From Flavobacteriales bacterium (lineage in GTDB: Bacteria > Bacteroidota > Bacteroidia > CAIKAF01), in the NCBI GenBank assembly GCA_025451235.1, contig JANWKT010000016.1, positions 29,805 to 93,804 on the forward strand: a DNA stretch of 64,000 nucleotides, written 5' to 3'. The notes beneath the pieces were generated by a model that saw only the letters and a program-made list of their open reading frames with translations, searched no databases and was not told where the DNA came from. Position 1 is the first letter of the stretch. Every line of letters begins with the position of its first letter. Positions 17,515 through 25,625 of this stretch are shown here, piece after piece. A program made the position numbers and the translations under genes.

Positions 17515-17937
17515 ATGAAGACAAGGTTAAGAAAAAACACTTATTTATCTCTTGCTTGTAAAGCTATCCTCCCCTTAGCCATAGCAATTCTCTCTTTGAA
17601 TTTTCAATATGCTCTTGCCCAAGCACCCGATCAATCAGGCATTATTTATAGTGCCGGAACCAACGGCGAAGAGTTTAACCATATCTGTATCAAGTTTGAA
17701 AATAGTATCAGTGCCGATCAGGAATCTAGCATCCATACCGAATACAATAAATATCCGGGAATTAAATCGATCGTCCTTAATGTCAATGAAGGTTATATTT
17801 ATCTCAAATACACGAATGAGATAAGTGCCAACCAACTATTGGCCATTCTTGATAAGATCAATTTACCTGGGCATTATTTAAGTAACGGAGTCCCCACTTA
17901 TTATCAAAAAGACAATAGCATTTACTTTATTAGATAA
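17515..17937 (+). CDS. Small exported protein, third bicistron partner
   Basis: A 140-residue protein with a longer basic leader and hydrophobic core (CKAILPLAIAILSLNFQYALAQ). The body again reads as strand-helix-strand-strand-helix-strand: HICIKFENSI, DQESSIHTEYNKYP, IKSIVLNVNEG, YIYLKYTNEI, ANQLLAILDKIN, GHYLS, with a closing SIYFIR. This is the clearest ferredoxin-like pattern of the three. No Cys pair or catalytic motif is present. The next ATG is 20 bp away. Confidence 0.8.
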   Translation: MKTRLRKNTYLSLACKAILPLAIAILSLNFQYALAQAPDQSGIIYSAGTNGEEFNHICIKFENSISADQESSIHTEYNKYPGIKSIVLNVNEGYIYLKYTNEISANQLLAILDKINLPGHYLSNGVPTYYQKDNSIYFIR

Positions 17938-17957
17938 GAACCAAAACAATTTTGCTC

Positions 17958-20900
17958 ATGAAAAGATATATACTTTTATTAGCTATTAGTTCCTTACTAA
18001 TTTTTAACCGATCATTCGGGCAGTTCAGCTATACATTTAATGCTGTTGGGGGAACTTATACAGCTAACTTCCTTCCAACATCCATAGTTGCTGCCAATTC
18101 TGATGACGTCTTATCGCCTGTTACTAATATTGGATTTAATTTTACTTATGCTTGTAATACCTATACGCAGTTCAGGGCATGTTCGAATGGATGGCTAACC
18201 TTTAACACAGGAGTAACCGGTACAAATCTTACCAATAACCTCAACACAAGTACCGATCGTCCAATGATTGCCCCCTTATGGGATGACCTTCAAACAGGCT
18301 CTGCGGGTGACGTAAATTATAAATTAACAGGAACCTCTCCCAATAGAATTCTAACCATAGAATGGAAAAATATGGAATGGAATTATGTAGCTGCAGGACC
18401 GGTTATTTCATTCCAGGTAAAATTATACGAAACAACCAATGTAATTGAATTTGTATACCTGCAAAATGCAACGGCAGTAAATTCTGGCAGTGCTTCTATA
18501 GGTATTGGAGGTCCAACTTCGGGCCAGTTTTATTCTTTAGGGAATACTTCCGCAGCTCCTCCGGTTTCATCCGTTACTGAAACTACCACACTTAGCACCA
18601 AGCCTGCCAATGGACAAATTTATAGGTGGACACCATCAGCGCCTTTATGCTCAGGAACACCAGCCGGCGGTATAGCGAATGCTGCACCTGCCTCAACAAG
18701 CTGTGCTTCGCTTACAACTACTTTAACTTTAACCGGCGCATCTTCTTCATGTGGCATTATGTATCAATGGCAATCATCACCGGATAATATTGTTTGGACC
18801 AATATTGCCGGTGCTAATGGAACATCTTATGTTGCTACCAATAGTACCAACACGTATTATAGATGTGTGGTAACATGTACCAATAGTGGTTTATCAGCTA
18901 ACTCAGTTGTGGTCCTGGTTAATTTTGTAGGAGCTGCTCCGGCTAACGATTTGCCTTGTAATGCAACTGCTTTGACTTTAGGAATTCCAGGAGGTGGAGA
19001 TAATACCTGTTCCGGAAATGCAAGTGAACCTGCAGCTCCAGCCTGCTGGATCAACGGAACCATTAATACTGTTTGGTATACATTTGTCGCACCGGCGGGT
19101 GGGACAGTAAAAATAAAAACAGTTCCTGTTTCAACGGGAACCCCATTACAGAACACTCAGATCGCAGTGTATTCGGGAACATGCGGAGCTTTAACGTTGG
19201 TAGCGTGCAACGACGATGCCCCTGCATGCGGTTTCTATACACAGGTCAATTCTGAGTTATCACTAACCGGACTTACTCCCGGGGCAACATACTTTGTGGT
19301 GGTGGATGGAAATATGACCGCCCAAGGACAATTTGAGATCCTTGCGATAAATGGAAGTGGAAACTTCCCTTTGGTTCCTGGACAAGATTGTCCATTATCA
19401 TTTCCAATATGCAATCAAACAACTACCATAGGAAATCCAGGCTATCAGGTCATCGGAGGGCAATGTGATAATACCGGTGCAGCAATTTCGGAGTGTACAA
19501 GTGGTGAGGCCAATTCGGTTTGGTATACCATCAACATTGCAGCTGGAGGAAATCTGGATTTTGATATTATCCCTAATGACTATGGAAATCCAAATCCAAT
19601 AACTGGTCAGGTTAACACTGGCTATACCGGTTCGGGAACCGAAACTGATTATGATTGGGTACTATGGAAAACTATTGGTGCAGGATCAACTACATGCGCA
19701 AATATTATGAGTTCCGGTGGAGACTTGTCCATCAGATGTAATTTTAGCTTCTTAGGAGTTACAGGATGCTCTCCAACTGGAAATACTCCAGCCGCCTATG
19801 GCCCACCCAACTTTGATGCAGCTTATGAAACGTCCCCAGCTGTGGTTGCGGGTGAACAATATGTGCTGGCAATTCATAATTTCTCCAACTCTACTTCTGG
19901 ATTTACAATTCAATTTCCAGCAGGATCACCTGTAGCCTTTACACCTACCACTACTTACTATTGGTCGGGTGGTGCAGGTACAACTGCCTGGACAACTTCT
20001 GCCAATTGGGGTGGTTGCGGAACGCCGGATTGTGCACATGATGCAGTAGTTACTTCAGCTTCTTCCTTTCAACCTTCTTTGCCTGCGGGAACTTATAATG
20101 TTAGGGATCTAACTATAAATCCGGGAGCCACTCTTACTTTACAAAATGGGGCCAACTTGAATATTTGTGGGCACTTCACCAATAACGGAAACCTAGTATG
20201 TCAGGCAGGATCAACCATTACTTTTGTTGGAACTGGTGTACAAAATGTTACTGGTTCATTTGTAAATGCAGATGGGTTTTATCACCTCACTGTAACAAAA
20301 GCTTCAGGTACTGTAGTACTGAATAATAATATTGACGTAAAAGGAAACTTTACAACCAGCAGCGCAACAAGTGTATTCAACTCGAATAACCGCTATGTAA
20401 AAGTGGCTGGTCATTTTGCCAATAATGCAGGTAATACCACTTATACAAATCCGGGCCCAACAGGTACATTAGAATTTAACGGAACAGCCGGTCAAAACTA
20501 TAACCAGGGGAGTTCTCAATTAGACTTAAATTTTGTGCTGATGAACCATACCGGACCAGGAGTAACTTTGTTATCCAATATGTTCATCATGACCGGTACC
20601 GGCACTTTAACCCTTACACTCGGGAAAATAAATACGGGGGCATTAAGGGTGGATGTAGCCAACAGTGCTCCAACATCCGTTACTGTGGGAAATACCAATA
20701 GTTATGTGAACGGAAATTTATGGAGAACTGTTTTAGCAGGTGGAGGTGCATATAATTTCCCGGTTGGTACCGCCGCCTTGTATGAAAGAGCACTCGTCAC
20801 CTTAGCTGCCAATACCTATACTCGGTTGCAATCGAGATTTGATCCTTGGCCTAGCGGACCTAATATACAAGGCGGATCTGAATGTACCGTAACATACAGT

Positions 20901-21707
20901 CTTCCTTCAGAAGATATGGGATATTGGACCATTACCCAGACCGGCGGAAATACTGGAAGTTACAATATGACCTTATATTGTAATGGAGCCACCAATACAG
21001 CCGGGGCAATGGCATGGACAGTTGAAAAGGCTGCATCAGTAGTTGGACCATGGACGTTAAATGGAACCTGTGCCGCTTCTACAGCTACAGTAGTTAACAG
21101 AAATGGAATGAATGGATTCTCGGTATTTGGCGCCGCACAAGCCCCTACTCCCCTTCCAGTTCAACTCACCTCATTTGATGGTTATCCTGAGGATGACGTA
21201 AATATACTTACCTGGGTTACTGAATCTGAAGTGAACAACAGCCATTTTATTGTTTTAAAATCAAATGATGGAATTCAATATTCGGAAATGGAAAGAGTTG
21301 AGGGGTCTGGGAACTCAAATACCATCAAAAATTATTCAGCAGTTGATGAAAATCCATATGGAATAACTTACTATATGTTGAAACAAGTGGATTTGAATGG
21401 AGCATTTGTAGAGTATGGTCCTATCGTTATTTCTAATAGCAATGTGGATGAGTTTAGTATTCATAATATCTATCCAAATCCTGCTGATGAATCCTTCTTT
21501 ATAGAAATATTCTCTAAAAATGAAGTCACTGCTCGTCTGGATATTTTTGATTCATATGGTCGAGTAATATATAACAAACCACTAACCATTACCGGATTAA
21601 ATACCATAGAAATTGAATCTCTTCACTGGTCGGCTGGTGTATACACTGTAAAAGTCATCAACGAAGAATTAGGGTTCAGCTTTATAAAACGGATTGTGAT
21701 CCAATAA
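17958..21707 (+). CDS. Large multidomain T9SS cargo protein, bicistron 3
   Basis: A 1249-residue protein with signal peptide KRYILLLAISSLLIFNRSFGQ. Residues ~22-225 are a beta domain (FSYTFNAVGG, FRACSNGWLTFNTG, PMIAPLWDDL). Residues ~235-320 are Ig-like (YQWQSSPDNIVWTNI, TYYRCVVTC). Residues ~325-470 are a PPC-like domain (VWYTFVAPAGGTVKI, AVYSGTCGALTLVACNDD). Residues ~475-660 are a distant version of the Cys-rich domain in the other large partners (CPLSFPICNQTT, TDYDWVLWK). A repeat-rich beta region follows, then the Fn3-like module (PLPVQLTSFDGYP) and a type A sorting domain (IHNIYPNPADESFFIEIF, KRIVIQ). The ATG at 17958 replaces an upstream TTG. Confidence 0.88.
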   Translation: MKRYILLLAISSLLIFNRSFGQFSYTFNAVGGTYTANFLPTSIVAANSDDVLSPVTNIGFNFTYACNTYTQFRACSNGWLTFNTGVTGTNLTNNLNTSTDRPMIAPLWDDLQTGSAGDVNYKLTGTSPNRILTIEWKNMEWNYVAAGPVISFQVKLYETTNVIEFVYLQNATAVNSGSASIGIGGPTSGQFYSLGNTSAAPPVSSVTETTTLSTKPANGQIYRWTPSAPLCSGTPAGGIANAAPASTSCASLTTTLTLTGASSSCGIMYQWQSSPDNIVWTNIAGANGTSYVATNSTNTYYRCVVTCTNSGLSANSVVVLVNFVGAAPANDLPCNATALTLGIPGGGDNTCSGNASEPAAPACWINGTINTVWYTFVAPAGGTVKIKTVPVSTGTPLQNTQIAVYSGTCGALTLVACNDDAPACGFYTQVNSELSLTGLTPGATYFVVVDGNMTAQGQFEILAINGSGNFPLVPGQDCPLSFPICNQTTTIGNPGYQVIGGQCDNTGAAISECTSGEANSVWYTINIAAGGNLDFDIIPNDYGNPNPITGQVNTGYTGSGTETDYDWVLWKTIGAGSTTCANIMSSGGDLSIRCNFSFLGVTGCSPTGNTPAAYGPPNFDAAYETSPAVVAGEQYVLAIHNFSNSTSGFTIQFPAGSPVAFTPTTTYYWSGGAGTTAWTTSANWGGCGTPDCAHDAVVTSASSFQPSLPAGTYNVRDLTINPGATLTLQNGANLNICGHFTNNGNLVCQAGSTITFVGTGVQNVTGSFVNADGFYHLTVTKASGTVVLNNNIDVKGNFTTSSATSVFNSNNRYVKVAGHFANNAGNTTYTNPGPTGTLEFNGTAGQNYNQGSSQLDLNFVLMNHTGPGVTLLSNMFIMTGTGTLTLTLGKINTGALRVDVANSAPTSVTVGNTNSYVNGNLWRTVLAGGGAYNFPVGTAALYERALVTLAANTYTRLQSRFDPWPSGPNIQGGSECTVTYSLPSEDMGYWTITQTGGNTGSYNMTLYCNGATNTAGAMAWTVEKAASVVGPWTLNGTCAASTATVVNRNGMNGFSVFGAAQAPTPLPVQLTSFDGYPEDDVNILTWVTESEVNNSHFIVLKSNDGIQYSEMERVEGSGNSNTIKNYSAVDENPYGITYYMLKQVDLNGAFVEYGPIVISNSNVDEFSIHNIYPNPADESFFIEIFSKNEVTARLDIFDSYGRVIYNKPLTITGLNTIEIESLHWSAGVYTVKVINEELGFSFIKRIVIQ

Positions 21708-21728
21708 TAAAAATAGCTATTTATGGTC

Positions 21729-21757
21729 AAGGGCCCTCTTCGAAGGGCCCTTTTTTA
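21729..21757 (+). terminator. Intrinsic terminator after bicistron 3
   Basis: Stem AAGGGCCCT (21729-21737) with AGGGCCCTT (21744-21752), loop CTTCGA, T-rich tail. Confidence 0.92.
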
Positions 21758-21890
21758 TTAGGCCTACAGGACATTCACAAAAATTTAATAGTCGGAAATT
21801 TGGCGGTGTATAATTCTTGAACGTTCTTTGTGTCGAAATATCCCAGGAGCACAATCATACATTTAGTGAACTGTTCCCCAAGGCATATTT

Positions 21891-22013
21891 TAATTTATAA
21901 AGAAGAGGTGAGAGCACAGGCTCAATGACCCTCTGGCAACCCCGCGATACCGGCCCAGGCCGGCAGGAAGGTGCTTCAACCTGCTCCGATGAAAGACGGA
22001 GAACTATAAATTA
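21891..22013 (+). ncRNA. SAM riboswitch (SAM-I / SAM-I-IV clan)
   Basis: P1 is a perfect 9-bp helix, TAATTTATA (21891-21899) with TATAAATTA (22005-22013). The conserved core CTCAATGACCCTCTGGCAACC is present with GGCAACC at 21935-21941, and the second conserved strand AAGGTGC is at 21968-21974. A closing hairpin CTCCG/CGGAG (21984-22001) fits P4. These are hallmarks of S-adenosylmethionine aptamers of the S-box clan. The downstream gene is homoserine dehydrogenase, which supplies the methionine precursor, so high SAM should repress it. I cannot assign the exact Rfam subclass by eye. Confidence 0.88.
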
Positions 22014-22019
22014 AATATT

Positions 22020-22115
22020 ATGTATACAACAAAAATTCTTCTTAAGACATCTGATCAGCAACTATTTTTTGCTGAAACAACGTGTGTATCCCATTCATTC
22101 CGAATGCGAATGTAA
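22020..22115 (+). CDS. Possible 31-codon leader ORF after the riboswitch
   Basis: An ATG lies 7 nt after the last P1 base and opens a frame of 31 codons ending in TAA. The peptide begins MYTTKILLKTSDQQ and ends FRMRM. Two Met codons fall within the last three sense codons. The ORF covers a hairpin CAGCAA/TTGCTG inside its own sequence. It could be a translated leader whose initiation or Met-codon decoding couples to expression of the next gene, or a chance ORF. There is no other evidence of coding. Confidence 0.4.
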   Translation: MYTTKILLKTSDQQLFFAETTCVSHSFRMRM

Positions 22116-22224
22116 TTCCCCCTTATAAAATTTTAATTAACCATTTACTTGCTGTTATTGAACGGCCAAAGTGAATATGTATATATCATTTAAAAATAAA
22201 AACAACCATAAAAAACAATTAATC

Positions 22225-23463
22225 ATGAGCAAACAATTAAACATAGGTTTATTCGGTTTTGGCTGCGTAGGTCAAGGCCTGTATGAGGTCCTCAGCAATA
22301 GCGTAAAATTCAAGGCTGACTTCCAAAAAATATGCATTAAGCATCCGGAGAAAAAAAGGATCCTTGATCAACAACTATTTACCACCAATAAATGGGATAT
22401 TCTGAATGATCCAACCATCAATACAGTGATCGAATTGATTGACGATCCCCAAGATGCTTATATCATCGTAACTGAAGCGCTCAAAAGAAATAAAAATGTA
22501 GTAACCGCTAATAAAAAATTAGTAGCCGAACACCTGGAAGAGCTTTTGGAATTACAAAGAAAACACCATGTTTCCCTTATTCATGAGGCTGCTGTATGTG
22601 GTGGCATACCCATCATCAGGACCTTAGAGGAATACTATGACAACGAAAGACTCACTTCCATTACCGGTATTTTTAATGGATCATCCAATTATATTCTTAC
22701 CAAGGTATTCAAGGAAAACCAGAGCTACCAGGGAGCATTAGAGCAGGCACAAAAATTGGGTTTTGCTGAAACGGATCCTACGCTTGATGTAGGTGGATTT
22801 GATCCTAAGTATAAACTGGTGATATTGGCACTCCATGCATTTGGTATTATTTTAAAGCCGAAGGATGTATTGAACTGCGGGATACAAAATATCAGTTCCA
22901 TTGAAAAAAATGTTTATGATGATTCCTCTTTACAGATCAAATTAACACCCAGTATTCAAAGGCTTCCTAACGGACATATTCAGGCATTTGTTCTCCCACA
23001 GCTTATCGGCACTACACACCCTTTGTATAACATCAATAACGAATACAATGCTGTGATTGTTGAGGGGATATTCTCCAACGAACAACTGTTCATAGGTAAA
23101 GGTGCCGGTGCCCATCCAACCGGATCAGCCGTTCTATCAGATATTTCTGCTCTTTGTTATGACTATAAATATGAGTATAAAAAATACTATCATCACCAAA
23201 ATATAAGCCTGGATAACAGTGCAAAGATCAAATTATATTTTAGTGGAGAGAAACAGAACCTGGAAAAGATATTCGGTGAAGACAGGGCTATTGAGGTGGA
23301 GAATGGAGGAGTGGTTTTGGCCGAAGAAAGTATTCAATGGGTCATTGATCATCAGAAACAAATAGAGGCTTTAAGCCTATTCGTTGCCCAGATCCATAAT
23401 GAAGCCCTTGTTCCCTTGCAAAAATGGCTCAAAAAATATGAGTTAGTATATGCTTTAACATAG
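22225..23463 (+). CDS. Homoserine dehydrogenase
   Basis: A 412-residue NAD(P)H-dependent enzyme converting aspartate semialdehyde to homoserine. Motifs are the nucleotide-binding GLFGFGCVGQGLYEVL at residue ~9, NVVTANKKLVAEHL, IFNGSSNYILTKVF, and the catalytic FAETDPTLDVGGFDPKYKL. GAGAHPTGSAVLSDI closes the catalytic domain near residue 310. About 90 further residues follow; I cannot identify them as an ACT domain. The frame is open to a GTG at 22171, but the ATG at 22225 starts the family-like sequence. It lies behind a SAM riboswitch, so its main role is probably methionine supply. The gap 22116-22224 shows nothing else firm. Confidence 0.92.
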   Translation: MSKQLNIGLFGFGCVGQGLYEVLSNSVKFKADFQKICIKHPEKKRILDQQLFTTNKWDILNDPTINTVIELIDDPQDAYIIVTEALKRNKNVVTANKKLVAEHLEELLELQRKHHVSLIHEAAVCGGIPIIRTLEEYYDNERLTSITGIFNGSSNYILTKVFKENQSYQGALEQAQKLGFAETDPTLDVGGFDPKYKLVILALHAFGIILKPKDVLNCGIQNISSIEKNVYDDSSLQIKLTPSIQRLPNGHIQAFVLPQLIGTTHPLYNINNEYNAVIVEGIFSNEQLFIGKGAGAHPTGSAVLSDISALCYDYKYEYKKYYHHQNISLDNSAKIKLYFSGEKQNLEKIFGEDRAIEVENGGVVLAEESIQWVIDHQKQIEALSLFVAQIHNEALVPLQKWLKKYELVYALT

Positions 23464-23525
23464 GTTGGGTTGCTCGGTCAAGGGGGTTTAAAGTTTATTC
23501 GTAAATTTGTAAATCCCCATTTTAT

Positions 23526-25616
23526 ATGGCTAAAAGGAGAAAACAATATACCCTCAGTATCGCTGGCTTTTTAGTTACAGCAGCTATCATCGTATTGCTT
23601 TTCCCCAAGCAAGGGAAATTCAATTACGAATACCAGCAAGGGCGACCGTGGCAGCACGAAGACCTGGTTACCCCTTTTGATTTTCCTATTATTAAGTCAA
23701 AGATGGAGATCAGTGAAGAAATAACCAGGATAAAAGCAAATACCAAACTATTCTTCAAAGTAGATTCAACCCAAATAAGGTTTACCAAAGATGTATTGGA
23801 GGCGAACATCGAAAGAGAGCTGGTAAATCTTGATAAAAATGCTGACAAGATCATACAGGATATAAAAGCCAATCCGGCACTCGAACTGGCCTATATAACC
23901 GCTATAAGAAAGGAAGGAGACAAGATCATCGACAGTTTGTTCAGCGAAGGGATCATTCAGGAAAGTGAAAATATTTCAGGAAAAAGCAATGATTATATTG
24001 TTTACCTGCTCAAAGATGAAAATGAGTACACTGAAAAATTTCTGGGTGATCTACTTACCTTGCCAGAAGCGGTGGATAAAATAGAATACCTATGTGCTAA
24101 GCTGGAGGAAAAGCAAGGCCTGATACTTGAATCGGCTCTTTTACAATCCATTCGGCCCAATATTTTATACGACGAAACCAATACCATTAAATTCCAGGAC
24201 AACGAGATCAACAACATTGCTACCACCAAAGGTGCGGTTCCCTCGGGTCAAGTGATCATTTCAAAAGGGGAAATTGTAAATGATGAAAAAATAAGCAAGC
24301 TTGACTCCTATAAAGCATATTATAACAAAGAAAGAGGTGCGCTGATCAATAGCTTCTACCTGATCTTAGGGCAGGTAGTTTTTGTGGGTATGCTTCTATC
24401 CTTCCTATATCTTTTTATTGCCCTTTTTAGAAAGGATATATTAAAGTCTTTCAAAAAAACATTTTCTATCCTCTCTCTTGAAATTGTTGCCATTGCCATG
24501 GTTTACATTATTTCGCAATTTGAAAATGTAAGTCTTTACATTTTACCCTATACCATCCTGCCCATATTGATCAGGTCATTTTATGATACAAGGCTTGCAT
24601 TATTTGCTCATTTAACCGCTATCCTCCTATCCGCCTATTTTGCTCCGAACAACTATGAGTTTCTTTTATTGCAAACGGGAGCAGGAATGATCTCCATCTT
24701 TAGTTTTGTTGGATTTAGGAAAAGGGCACAGTTATTTCTTACCATACTTATTATTTTCCTTACTTATTCAGCCTTGTTTACGGCTATCACATTAATGAAA
24801 AAAGGCACCATTCATGAAGCGGATACTGTGATGTATTTGTATTTTTTCATTAGCTGTTTCTTAACCCTGCTTACTTTTGCCTTTATTTTTATTTTCGAAA
24901 AGACCTTCGGATTTTATAGCGATTTTACTTTACTGGAAATAACGGATACCAATTCGAAATTATTACGGGAACTATCAGCGAAAGCTCCAGGCACTTTTCA
25001 ACATTGCATACAGGTAGCCAATATTGCAGAGGCAGCTATTGCCGAGATCGGCGGTGATTCTCTATTAATTAGGGCTGGTGCTCTTTACCATGATATCGGC
25101 AAAATGAAAGAGCCTCTTTATTTTATCGAAAATCAGGTTTCAGGGATGAATCCGCATGAAAGTCTGACCGAAGAAGAAAGTGCCAGAAAAATAATGGACC
25201 ATGTTCCTTATGGAGTTGAATTGATAAAAAAAGAAAAGTTACCTCCTGTTCTGTTGGATTTTATTAAAACACATCATGGTACTCAGCAGGTACATTATTT
25301 TTATAAGAATTTCATTAAATCCCACCCCGAAGATCATGTGGATCTGAGTAAGTTCACTTATCCTGGACCGATCCCATTTAGCAAGGAAACGGCAGTTTTA
25401 ATGATGGTCGACTCTGTAGAAGCAGCCTCCCGAAGCGTCAATGAGCCGGACTATCAAAAAATAAGCGACCTAGTTGAAAAGATCATTGGATATCAGTTAA
25501 AGGAACATCAATATGACAATGCTGATATTACTATTAAGCAGATCAACCAGGTAAAAAAGATCCTCAAAGAGAAACTGGTAGCTATTTACCATATTAGAAT
25601 TGAGTATCCTGAATAG
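23526..25616 (+). CDS. PgpH-like 7TM-HD phosphodiesterase
   Basis: A 696-residue membrane protein of the 7TMR-HD family; PgpH members hydrolyse cyclic di-AMP. An N-terminal membrane helix (LSIAGFLVTAAIIVLLFP) precedes an extracytoplasmic region to about residue 280. About seven helices span residues ~285-465. The cytoplasmic HD domain has GTFQHCIQVANIAEAA near residue 495, LYHDIGKMKEP near residue 520, and further ligands in NPHESLTEEES and FIKTHHGT. A TAAATTTG box at 23502-23509 suggests its own promoter with a short leader. c-di-AMP specificity is inferred from the family. Confidence 0.9.
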   Translation: MAKRRKQYTLSIAGFLVTAAIIVLLFPKQGKFNYEYQQGRPWQHEDLVTPFDFPIIKSKMEISEEITRIKANTKLFFKVDSTQIRFTKDVLEANIERELVNLDKNADKIIQDIKANPALELAYITAIRKEGDKIIDSLFSEGIIQESENISGKSNDYIVYLLKDENEYTEKFLGDLLTLPEAVDKIEYLCAKLEEKQGLILESALLQSIRPNILYDETNTIKFQDNEINNIATTKGAVPSGQVIISKGEIVNDEKISKLDSYKAYYNKERGALINSFYLILGQVVFVGMLLSFLYLFIALFRKDILKSFKKTFSILSLEIVAIAMVYIISQFENVSLYILPYTILPILIRSFYDTRLALFAHLTAILLSAYFAPNNYEFLLLQTGAGMISIFSFVGFRKRAQLFLTILIIFLTYSALFTAITLMKKGTIHEADTVMYLYFFISCFLTLLTFAFIFIFEKTFGFYSDFTLLEITDTNSKLLRELSAKAPGTFQHCIQVANIAEAAIAEIGGDSLLIRAGALYHDIGKMKEPLYFIENQVSGMNPHESLTEEESARKIMDHVPYGVELIKKEKLPPVLLDFIKTHHGTQQVHYFYKNFIKSHPEDHVDLSKFTYPGPIPFSKETAVLMMVDSVEAASRSVNEPDYQKISDLVEKIIGYQLKEHQYDNADITIKQINQVKKILKEKLVAIYHIRIEYPE

Positions 25617-25625
25617 AATTCTTTG

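Noticed and set aside
21827..21865. TTTG (21827) and TACATTTA (21858) as promoter of the SAM riboswitch
   Set aside because: The 27-bp spacer is too long and the -7 box has a mismatch at its last base, so no promoter was annotated, although a start site near 21870 remains possible.
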